Source of the DNA: Boletus sp. NGJ
Taxonomy: Eukaryota > Basidiomycota > Agaricomycetes > Boletales > Boletaceae
DNA length: 20,593 nucleotides
Direction: 5' to 3'
NCBI GenBank assembly: GCA_019096195.1
Contig: JAGTXK010000096.1
Location: forward strand, 1 to 20,593
The position numbers were made by a program, and so were the translations under genes. Shown in pieces: positions 1-8,125 of the stretch. Each line of letters begins with the position of its first letter. Positions within the stretch are counted from its first letter, which is position 1. Under the pieces are notes generated by a model. The model saw only the letters and a program-made list of their open reading frames with translations, was not told where the DNA came from and did no database searches.

Positions 1-99
1 GGAGAGGGGAATTCCCAAGAGCTATTTGGAATTCCTAACAGCTTTGGAGAATTCCCACAAAGAACAACTAATAATCATCCATGAGAAAACACAAAAAGG
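1..99. other. GGAATTCC-rich stretch at left edge
   Basis: Within the first 60 bases the palindromic core GAATTCC occurs three times (near 9-16, 29-36 and 50-56), spaced about 20 bases apart. No coding signal is seen. A similar cluster lies at 6966-7038. The stretch ends at the AAAGG target duplication of the first solo LTR (95-99). It could be the subterminal part of an older element, but its left side is cut by the window edge. Confidence 0.4.
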
Positions 100-364
100 T
101 GTTACGCCAGGTAACAATGTGATACGTTCCTGTATAATCAACCCTGTTTGATTATAGGACTAGCAGGACTTGAGGGGAAAATACCTCCAGAGGCCCAATG
201 ATTCCTCTGACTGGGGACCGCTGCTAGCTTTACATAGAGTCCTGTCATTACCTCTACGACCAATGGTAGAGTCTTGGATTTACCAATGGTGGCATGGTCC
301 TTCGAGAAGGAAAGGCAGACTGGATGCAGAGGCCAGAGACCTAGTGCCTTTCACAGACTAGTCT

Positions 365-470
365 TCTGGGCTTACACAGCCTAGTGCCAGTGGCAGAGTC
401 CTGGGCTTATACAAGTTGCCAGTGGTGGAGTCCTGGGCTTACTGGGTCAGTGGCAGAGTCCTGACCGATG
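365..470 (+). repeat. Minisatellite inside LTR copy A
   Basis: The unit is close to GTGGCRGAGTCCTGGGCTTA and occurs three times in tandem with short variable linkers; a more distant GGTAGAGTCTTGGATTT unit lies upstream. Copy B has about one unit at the equivalent place (near 2675-2697) and copy C about three (near 3910-4005). The number of units accounts for part of the length difference between the three LTRs. Confidence 0.7.
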
Positions 471-704
471 ACGACCAACTCTAGTTGGTCGTTGGAGTTG
501 CCAAAGCTTTAGAAGCCTGTAACAGCAACGACAGCACACAAGTGCAAAGTGATGAGAAGGATGATCACAAGCACGAGGGCAATCACCTTCAGAGCATGGG
601 GAAGGCTTCTGAGGTGAAGTGGAACCTTTAGCGGGAGAAGCTTGGTAGATTACATGAGAAGGAGTGTAGATCTAGGTTAGAGTTACATGAAGGGCCCGCG
701 TCCC

Positions 705-735
705 TATTTATAGGCCTTGCCCATCTAGGGCAGGC
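705..735 (+). promoter_or_regulatory. Putative LTR core promoter: TATA box plus hairpin
   Basis: TATTTATA at 705-712 is followed at once by an imperfect inverted repeat, GCCTTGCCC / GGGCAGGC with an ATCTA loop (713-735). The same arrangement is kept in copy B (2936-2966) and copy C (4248-4278, TATA box TTTATATA). Conservation of box and stem in copies that differ elsewhere suggests the transcription start region (U3/R border) of the LTR. The assignment is by position and sequence only. Confidence 0.45.
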
Positions 736-1117
736 TTCATAATGAATATAGTAATCGCTAGTCGCAGATGAGAGATTACTATAAATGGATCAAGGCATGA
801 GTCTGAATGGGGAAAGTAGGAATACTAGGCTATGTACGAGAGAGCACAGCCGAGGAGGCAATGTCTATGATCGGATCAAGAAGGAAGAAGGCATATATCA
901 GATGAAATAGGGGAGGTGATGTCTATACCAAATGGGTAGCTTCCTGAAAAGGGAGTTATGAGTAACTTCCTAGAAAGAAGGTTCCGGATGGGGCGATGCC
1001 TGAGTCGGTGTCGCGGGGGAATCCCTGGTCCAAGTCAAAGAATAGATCATCCCATAGTCCTACAGGAGGTGAAGGAAGGGGAAAAGATGTACCCTCTTCA
1101 GTAACCATAACAAAAGG

Positions 1118-1965
1118 TAACAGTCATCATCACACATGCAATAGGACTGCATCTCAACAAGGACAAGATAGCACTATTCTCATTATTATTCACAGAAGGA
1201 GAATTACATTGGCATCTAACAAAACTTAGTCATAGTATGAGTTATAATAGTGATGTCTAGTAGATTCAGATAAATCATCATATTCACCAGCACTACCCAC
1301 ATCAACATATTGGGCACAAGATGGGCCTGCAACAGAAGAAGCATCTTGCAGTACATGGCTTCATCTTTGATATGAATGTGAATGAGAACGATACATTGCC
1401 TGTGAAGTGGGTGGTCTGGCAGGAGCTTGGTGCCATAGAGGATCAAGGTGGTGGGAATGAACCAAAGGTGCCTTAGTTGGAGGAATCTGACAAGTAGAAT
1501 GTGGAGGTTGAAAAGAGCTACTAGATGGAAGGAGACTTATAAGGTGATCAGTAATAATAAGTCAGAAAACACACTTACACTGGACAAGTGGTCTTATTGT
1601 AGCTGGTATCATAACATCAGGACTTACAAATCAAAAAATAGAGTTAAGATCTCACTCTATGTTTCTAAAGCCCTCAGATTGATAGTAGTTATTACCCACA
1701 GAGTGCTCAGCTTATCTAAACAGGTCTAAGTTGTCATCATATATATGAGATGACCACTAACTGTTGCAGTGGCATATGACAATGAAACCTCTTATCTACA
1801 CAGATACCAGGTTGTCTAGAGAACCATCAGTTGTGCATATGTAAAAAGTATCATAACCACTTACACCTGTCAATGAGCATGCTTTGTGTGTAATTCCTAT
1901 AGAAAAATGAACATTAAAAGATGGAGGAGAGATCACACAACATATCTTAGATTGTGCCTCTAGCT
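1118..1965 (-). other. Unassigned stretch with a Pro/Ser/His-rich minus-strand frame
   Basis: This lies between LTR copy A and the recognisable pieces of the minus-strand gene at 1966-4833. On the minus strand a frame is open from about 1570 down to a TGA at 1361. It encodes a stretch rich in Pro, Ser, His and Gln (motifs such as SSSSFQPPHS, ARPPTSQAMY and RSHSHSY). Such low-complexity tails are common in fungal proteins, and this one could be the C-terminal part of the same gene. The link across 1570-1965, which is full of stops in every minus frame I followed, is not shown. No homolog is recognised. Confidence 0.25.
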
Positions 1966-2392
1966 TTATATGGGGTGCTCCAGAACAGACTCCTTTTCAT
2001 CATGGTGATGCTTGCATGATTGTACATGAGATTTTGAAGAATGGATGGGAAGAGGTTCCATTTGATCATGGCAAGGCTGTTTGACTTTATCCTTAGCTTT
2101 CTTATGAGTCACAAAAGCAGTATCTTCCTGTGACAACACTAATGATGGCAAGGAGGACTGCCTTGAGTTTGGCTCAGTAGGAATGCTAACTTTATGAGGT
2201 ACATCCCAGAGGAACTTGCTGGACTGCCTAAGGATGCAAAGTGGTTGAGACTCTATATCTGTGATCAACAGTATAGTGAACATTCTTGGATCAATTTTCT
2301 CCACCCAATTACATCATTCTATAATATAAAGTGAGCAACAGGTTAAACAAGCAAATTAAAAAATAAAACAGACCTGGTACCCATATACCAAC

Positions 2393-3343
2393 TGTTACAC
2401 TGGGTAACAATGTGACATGTTCCTATATAATCCCTGTTGGATTATAGGACTAGCAGGACTTGAGGGGAAAATACCTCCAGAGGCCCAAGGTTTCCTCTGA
2501 CTGGGGACCAACTGCTAGCTTTACGTAGAGTCCTGTCATTACCTCTATGACCAATGACGGAGTCTTGGATTTACCACGGTGGCGCAATCCTCCAAGAAGG
2601 AAGGGCAGACCAGAATGCGGAGGCCAGAGATTAGTGCCTTCCCTGGACTAACTCTACTGGGCTTACACGGCCTAGTGCCAGTGGCGGAGTCCTGACTGAT
2701 ATGGGCCAACCTCTTGTTGGTGTTGAAGTTGCTGAAGCTTTAGAAGCAGGTAACAGCAATGACAGCACACAAGTGTGAAGTGATAAGAAGGATGATCATG
2801 AGCATGAGGGTGATCACCTCCAGAGCGTGGAGAAGGCTTCTGAGGTGAAGTGGAACCTTTAGCGGGAGAAGCTTGGTAGATTACATGAGAAGGAGTGTAG
2901 ATCTAGGTTAGAGTTACATGAAGGGCCCGTGTCCCTATTTATAGGCCTTGCCCATCTAGGGCAGGCTTCATGATGAATATAGTAATTGTAAGTTACAGAC
3001 GAAAGATTACTATAAAAGGATCAAGGCATAAGTCTGAATGGGGAAGGTAGGAGTACTAGGCTGTGTACGAGAGAACACAGCTGGGGAGGCAATGTCTATG
3101 ATCAGATCAAGAAGAAAGAAGGCATATATCAAATGAGATAAGGGAGGCAGTGTCCATATCAAACAGGTAGCTTTCTGAAAAGGGAGTTACGAGTAACTTC
3201 CTAGAAAGGAGGTTCTGGATGGAGCAATGCCTGAGTTGGTGTCACTGGGGAATCCCTGGTCTGAGTTGAAGAATAGGTCGTCCCATAGTCCTACAGGGGG
3301 TGAGGGAAGGGGAAAAGATGTACCCCCTTCGGTAACTGTAACA
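2393..3343 (+). repeat. Solo LTR, copy B (951 bp)
   Basis: Same family as copy A: it starts TGTTACACTGGGTAACAATG and ends TCGGTAACTGTAACA. It has a perfect 5-bp duplication, CCAAC, at 2388-2392 and 3344-3348. TATA box and hairpin lie at 2936-2966. It is the shortest copy, with about one minisatellite unit. It lies in the minus-strand gene that spans 1966-4833, close to a predicted exon end. No retrotransposon coding region adjoins it, so it is a solo LTR formed by LTR-LTR recombination. Confidence 0.92.
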
Positions 3344-3641
3344 CCAACTGACACCTCTACATCAGGAACCATTAGTTGAGAATGTTTGTTCTTCACATTA
3401 GCAATTCTTCTTCTGCCAGCATTAGGTACAATGTGGCATGTATGGTGGCTTGGTGAGTGTTGCTTAAGGTAAGGGTCAATGACTGCAATGAGTTCATCAA
3501 CCTTTGCATCATGGGACACCAATATGGGCAGGGCAGCAACCCCAGCAGGCTGGTTAGTGATGGTTAATTTGTAGCAATACAAGAGATCATTGAATGATTG
3601 CCATGGAATATTCTTGCCATCTGTGCAACCAAACTCCTCTG

Positions 3642-4624
3642 TGTTACACTGGGTAACAATGTGACAGGTTTCCATATAATCAACCCTGTTTGATTATAGG
3701 ACTAGCAGAACTTGAGGGGAAAATATCTCCAGAGGCCCAATGATTCCTCTGACTGGGGACTGCTGCTAGCTTTGTGTAGAGTGTCCTGGTTGCCTCTATG
3801 ACCAATGGCGAAGTCTTGGATTTACCTACAGTGGCACAATCCTCCGAGAAGGAAGGGTAGACTGGATGCGGATGCCAGAAACTAGATCTCTGGGCTTACA
3901 CAGCCTAGTGCCAGTGGCGGAGTCCCGGGCTTGTAGGGTCAGTGGTGGAGTCCTGACCAATATAGGTCAACCTCTGTTGACAAAGGCCGGTGGTGGAGTC
4001 CTGGGCTTGCATGGACCAACCTCTGTTGGTCGTTGAAGTTGCCAAAGCTTTAGAAGTGGGTTCAGATGGCAACAAGGCCACACAAGTGCGCAGTGACGAG
4101 GAAGACGATCACTAGCACAAGGGCGATCACCTCCAGAGTGGGAGCAAGGCTTCTGAGGTGAAGTGGAACCAGTAGTGGGAGAAGCTGGTAGATTACACGG
4201 GAAGGAGTGTAGATCTAGGTTAGAGTTACATGAAGGGCCAGCGTCCCTTTATATAGGCCATGCCCATCTAGGGCAGGCTTCGTATCATATATGGTAATCA
4301 TAAGTCGCAGACTAAAGATTACCATAAAGGATCTAGGCATCAGTCAAATGGAGGTTTGGAATACTAGGCTGTGTGTGAGAGAACACAGTCAGGGAGGCAA
4401 TGTCTATGATCGGATCAGAAAGAGGTGAAAGGCATGTATCAGTAAAATAGAAAGGCGGTGTCCAAGCCAAACAGGTAACTTCCTAGAAAGGGAGTTCCGA
4501 ATGGAGTGATGCCTGAGTTGGTGTCACAGGGGAATCCCTGGTCTGAGTTGAAGAACAAGTTGTCCCATAGTCCTACGGGGGTGAAGAGAGAGGAAAAGAT
4601 GTACCCCCTTCTGTAACCGTAACA
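3642..4624 (+). repeat. Solo LTR, copy C (983 bp)
   Basis: The left end TGTTACACTGGGTAACAATG is identical to that of copy B, and it ends CTGTAACCGTAACA. The 5-bp duplication is CTCTG at 3637-3641 and 4625-4629. TATA box TTTATATA at 4248-4255 and hairpin at 4256-4278. Read on the minus strand, the duplication is CAGAG. It contains the AG of a predicted splice acceptor in the split gene, so the insertion landed exactly at an intron-exon border. About three minisatellite units are present near 3910-4005. Confidence 0.92.
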
Positions 4625-4626
4625 CT

Positions 4627-4673
4627 CTGTGCTGTGTGAATATCATGATAAGAAATGTATGAGAAAAACATAC
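4627..4673 (-). other. Predicted intron next to LTR copy C
   Basis: On the minus strand the sequence starts GTATGTTTTTC, carries a possible branch region TTATCAT and ends CACACAGCACAG, 47 nt in all. Removing it restores the frame between the upstream piece (...MMGRKL) and the downstream piece (EFGCTDGKN...), once the LTR is also removed. Both features together support a real spliced gene here. Confidence 0.5.
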
Positions 4674-4833
4674 TGAGTTTTCTACCCATCATTAATGGCA
4701 CGATACATTGATTCCAATCACAGAACCCCTCAGTTGGACCATGGTCTAATTCATTGTTGGTGTTTAATTTGTTACCCTCCATGTTTGCATGAATATCAAA
4801 CTCAGAGATTGGAAACATTTGCAGATGGGTCAA

Positions 4834-5169
4834 TCCTCTTATATCCGAACAACTCCATTAGAAACAAGAAATGAAGAACATTGTGGACATACTTGACAAC
4901 CATTGTGACATAGTCTAACCGCTTAGCCAGCTAGAGTTCATGGCTATTGATTAACTCCCTGACAAAGGAGTGGGCATGTCAAGTTGTTTATCACCCTCAG
5001 AAGTGTGTTGGTTTTGACCTCTTAGATGGAGAAGGATGTGAGTGTTTGTGAAGTTTCCTGAAACCCCTCATCTCTGTGCTTCGTGTATCTGGGGTAAGTT
5101 TGATTATTGTCTCAAGGTCTTCTTGACCACTAATTAATGTCCCTTTGCAGTTTCATCAATAGCTTTTTG
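4834..5169. other. Stretch with no recognised gene
   Basis: No long open frame, RNA gene or repeat was recognised between the minus-strand gene piece and the KDZ fragment. It would be the place for the 5' end of the minus-strand gene and for the lost upstream exons of the transposase, but neither can be traced in it. Confidence 0.4.
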
Positions 5170-6895
5170 TGCTTGACTCTCAGGTTCACCACCTGCATGT
5201 CAAGTCTCTTGTATATTTTGATGATTGGTTGCACCAGTGGTGGATGCATTGTCAGAAGAAAATGGAGCTTCTGAGACACTTGCATTACTGGAGATTGAGG
5301 AATCTGTCCTTCAAGATCAATGGGCAGCCTAGGTTGCTCATCAAACAGCACCTCTAGTTTGTACATTGTTCTTACACTCTTTTGTCATATATTCTTGTCT
5401 AACTGTATGTTATTGTCTGTGCTGCAGGACAGGCAAAGAACAATGTTGATGAGGAGATAACCAGGATTCTTGCACTAGAGAAGACCTTAGAGCATCAACA
5501 GATCATTACCAATGATCTGGAGCACCAGCTTGCCATGGACAACAGTGGCGATGTTATTGACTTAAACATTTGCCTCATTGAAGCAAGATGCAAGCTGTTG
5601 ATAACTGCTGCTCTTGTTAAAAAGTGCTGGGTGGCTTTAGGTGTATCTGATCATGCCAATCTTGCTGCACTCAAGTACAATGTATATTTACAGGTAAGTG
5701 TAAGTAAATTGCAAATCACATAGGGACTAATTGGGTTTGGATGCCAGGTATGTATGAATGCTCATGGATTAAAAACTCACATATGGAAGTGGCTTCATCA
5801 ATGCAAGTTTGAGCTTAAACAATTGGAGCGTGCCTACTACACCATAGTGAATGGTATGTCTGTACTATTCACCTTTGGATACTGAAGCTTAATGTGCTCT
5901 TCATGATGTAGAGAACTAAAGGCAGGACAATGTTCAAGCAGCTATCAAGTGATGCAAACCAACCATCCTCGAGCTTGTCAGCAATTATAATACTTTTTGC
6001 AAATAGCTGTCAACACTCATTGATGGTGGCACAGCACCTTCTGGGGCAGTTGTCCCTCCTAGTATATTTTGTGAGGGTATATTTCAACTGGATGTTGATG
6101 ATGACATATGGCAAGACATAGATTTTGATGATGCCATTACTGATCCCCCACTTTGGCTTGCTGATGAAAACATGCATATTGGTATTCACCATCTACTAGA
6201 ACATGACCAGTGTGTGGAGGAAGAAGCTAGAGTTTGCCTTGAACATTATATTCTTCAGAAGAGTGGAACAATCTCTAGGAAGCAAAAGATAAAGCAGGTG
6301 AGTTATTTACTGCTTTTAATGTCTTAAGAATATTCTTATATCTAGCATGTTTTAGATGTGGATAAACTATATCAGTTAGATTTGCATGAGATTGAATTTT
6401 GTAGGCTATGTGTCCAGTAGGAGATACAAGTTCATCACATACCTTGTGCTTGGACTATGCCAGATAGCTGGGGGCCCTAAAGTATTACTCTTGGCCACAC
6501 TGCACTTGCCATGCATCAACCACAGAGTGCCCATGGTAAGTACAAGCTTCTAATTGTTATTGGACTATATGCTCAGTATACTCCTGTTGGATAGTTTCTC
6601 ATTATACAGAAGTAAAGTTTTTTGCCTGTGAGGTTGATGGTTTATGCTCATTTTGTTGCAAAATACCAGCCTAGTGTGGATGAAGTGGGAGAAAGAGAGT
6701 TGATTGAGGAGGAGGAGGAGGAGGGAGAGAGAGGAGGAAATGATGAATTGATGGCAGAAGCTGAGGATGCTGCATTAGCCTATGAGTATCAACTTGATGG
6801 GCAAGATGATGACAGATGATAATGTGTTTTCTGAGTCCCCTAGTATCATAGATGATGATGTTTGTACTCCACCCTCTAAGAGGCTGAAAATCTGA
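5170..6895 (+). pseudogene. KDZ-family transposase, C-terminal exons only (broken)
   Basis: Several exons on the plus strand read as the tail of a Kyakuja-Dileera-Zisupton (KDZ, CxC-type) transposase, known from basidiomycete transposons. Diagnostic pieces are a coiled-coil part (EEITRILALEKTLEHQQ), KYNVYLQVCMNAHGLKTHIW, FELKQLERAYYTIVN, KPTILELVSNYNTFCK, the acidic block IFQLDVDDDIWQDIDFDD, then PPLWLADEN and LLEHDQCVEEEARV. The proposed introns are 5357-5432, 5694-5747, 5854-5911, 6298-6404 and 6536-6609, all GT-AG, and they keep the frame. The last exon is acidic (a Glu-rich run near 6700-6735) and seems to end in a basic TPPSKRLKI at 6895. Stops interrupt it at IK*CKPT and FCK*LST (CGA and CAG changed to TGA and TAG) and also near 5335 and 5917. 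The RNase-H-like catalytic core that would precede this is absent, so the fragment cannot transpose DNA by itself. Confidence 0.75.
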
Positions 6896-7548
6896 ACATA
6901 CTTTGCTTTTCATCTAGTCTTGTCATTGCAATTCTTTATTCCTAGCTCCATCTTTAGCAGCATTTGGGAATTTCCTCTGCCATGTCTAGTAATCATAGGA
7001 AATTCCCATCTTCACATCTAGTAATCATGGGGAATTCCTGCCTCCCCCAGCCTCATCCAATTCAACAGTCAAGCTACCCCATTTCATAGCATATGCTTTG
7101 AGAATAAAACCTTGTTTCTCAATAACTTTTGCTATCTTGTACTGTAAGTAATTCCAATCTCATTAAATTCAATAGTCAAGTTGTCTCATTTCATAGTATA
7201 TGCTTTGCAGAGGATAGAAATTTATTCTTTAGTAACCTGGCCTTATTTTCTCTACTGTGGAGAACAATCACCAGATCTCTCCTCAGTCCTATAAAAGGCT
7301 TTTTATCTTGATTTCAAATGAATAATTGACCTCTTTTTTAGTATAAGAAATTCCTTCAAGTTCTAAATCATGATTAAATAGCATATATTACATTTGAAAT
7401 AAAGCACAGCAGGACCCCTAATACCCTGTTTATATGGAAATTCCCTGATCCTAGGCATCTCATAGGTCCAACCCTCTAGTGGGAGAGATGGATCTATAAG
7501 GTACCTCTGGAAGGGTGACTGAAGTGTTTGAACTATCTCATCTCAACA
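6896..7548. other. Spacer between KDZ fragment and NUP192 relic
   Basis: AT-rich sequence without a credible gene. It holds the short GGAATTCC tandem repeat at 6966-7038 and further GAAATTCC-type words near 7347 and 7437. A partly repeated passage (AATTCAA.AGTCAAG followed by CCCATTTCATAGCATATGCTTTG) occurs at 7060-7100 and again, diverged, at 7164-7205. The last 100-200 bases could contain the old NUP192 promoter, but no clear promoter motif is visible. Confidence 0.4.
6966..7038. repeat. 32-bp tandem repeat with GGAATTCC cores
   Basis: Two units of 32 bp (6966-6997 and 6998-7029) share the tail TCTAGTAATCAT(A/G) and begin with GGGAATTTCC and GGAAATTCCC. A third partial unit, GGGAATTCC, is at 7030-7038. 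The core is palindromic. The same core recurs at the left edge of the window (9-56). The repeat starts about 70 bp after the KDZ stop codon, as subterminal repeats of a DNA transposon might. Confidence 0.55.
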
Positions 7549-7714
7549 ATGGATTTCATCACCACACTCAGGTCCATCCTGGCCACAACACTCACCACAC
7601 ATGGGTATGGCAAGCAACACCTTTTTAACAGCCTCATCCTACACAAGTCTCATCTCTGTGACCTCTGGGATGTTGGCCAGCCCTCACCCCAGAAACAGCA
7701 CAAACTTCACTCTG

Positions 7715-7767
7715 GTCCATATTCATCCCTTTCTGCATCTCTGTGTTTGACACTCACATTTGTGCAG
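7715..7767 (+). other. Intron 1 of the NUP192 relic
   Basis: A 53-bp GT...AG interval (GTCCATATTC...TTTGTGCAG). Splicing joins HSG to KIMVNG in frame. Its presence argues that the copy arose by DNA duplication or is the decayed original locus, not by reverse transcription of mRNA. Confidence 0.65.
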
Positions 7768-7829
7768 GAAAGATCATGGTCAATGGCAGATCTCTCACAG
7801 TTAACGCCAACTTTGTGCACCAGGCCATA

Positions 7830-7857
7830 CAGTTATCCACCGCTGTTTGTGCCACCA
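7830..7857 (+). repeat. Left terminal inverted repeat of the pogo-like element
   Basis: CAGTTATCCACC..., pairing with 10754-10781 with about four mismatches over 28 positions, counted by eye. It overlaps the subterminal motif that follows directly. Confidence 0.75.
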
Positions 7858-8125
7858 CCATTATTTGCACCAACACACAAAAGCAAGCCAACTTTGCTCG
7901 ACTCTCCATTGCAAATGTCACTAGATAATATATATTGTATATAGCATGCTAAATACTAAGAAACAGGTTCATAATTATGTTTGGATCTTGACCAATATGA
8001 TGTTTTCATGTGAAATTTAGAGTAATTCACTCACTCTGAGACCAGATGAATTTTCATGTCATTGAGTTATCAACAAACAAATAAAGGTAATGAAAAGTGT
8101 ATATCTATGACCTGAATATCAGTTA

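Larger units (their letters stand above)
100..1112 (+). repeat. Solo LTR, copy A (1013 bp)
   Basis: This is the first of three related sequences that begin TGTTAC and end GTAACA or close to it (here ATAACA). It is flanked by a perfect 5-bp direct duplication, AAAGG, at 95-99 and 1113-1117. Terminal TG...CA, a length near 1 kb and a 5-bp duplication are the hallmarks of a retrotransposon LTR. No internal coding region adjoins it, so it is a solo LTR left by recombination between the two LTRs of a full element. A TATA-like box (705-712) reads on the plus strand and gives the orientation. Copy A is the longest copy, partly because it carries more units of a GTGGCGGAGTCCTGGGCTTA-type minisatellite near 365-470. 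The small open frames inside it are not genes. Confidence 0.9.
1966..4833 (-). pseudogene. Unidentified minus-strand gene split by two solo LTRs
   Basis: Three pieces read on the minus strand: 4833-4630, 3641-3349 and 2387-1966. With LTRs B and C and one copy of each duplication removed, the first two pieces join through a predicted intron (4673-4627, starting GTATGT and ending CACAG) and stay in frame, giving a junction ...GRKL-KEFGCTDGKNIPW. Residues after this include NDLLYCYKLTITNQPAGV, a DAKVDELIAVIDPYL helix-like segment and a basic GRRRIANVKNKH stretch. A second possible intron (GTCTGT...TTATAG) lies near 2375-2317. Beyond it is a Ser/Lys-rich part with KKAKDKVKQPC. No family is recognised. 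Basic and low-complexity stretches suggest a nuclear or DNA-binding protein, but that is only a guess. The start is not identified (4833 is TTG), so the 5' part is missing or further upstream. The gene is on the opposite strand to the KDZ fragment at 5170-6895. Confidence 0.45.

Noticed and set aside
365-470. CRISPR-like array
   Set aside because: Units are diverged, spacers are short and irregular, and the array lies inside a eukaryotic LTR.
1216-1446. Minus-strand open frame of 76 codons as a gene
   Set aside because: No recognisable motif and hydrophobic low-information content. Another minus frame in the same place has more protein-like composition, so this is probably a shadow.
3187-3675. 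Single 162-codon minus-strand protein
   Set aside because: Its two ends lie in LTR copies B and C. Only the middle (3349-3641) belongs to the split gene, so the frame as a whole is a fusion made by the insertions.
1966-4833. TET/JBP oxygenase carried by a KDZ element
   Set aside because: KDZ elements are linked to such genes in basidiomycetes, but I see no HxD...H iron-binding pattern or other TET/JBP motif in the readable pieces.
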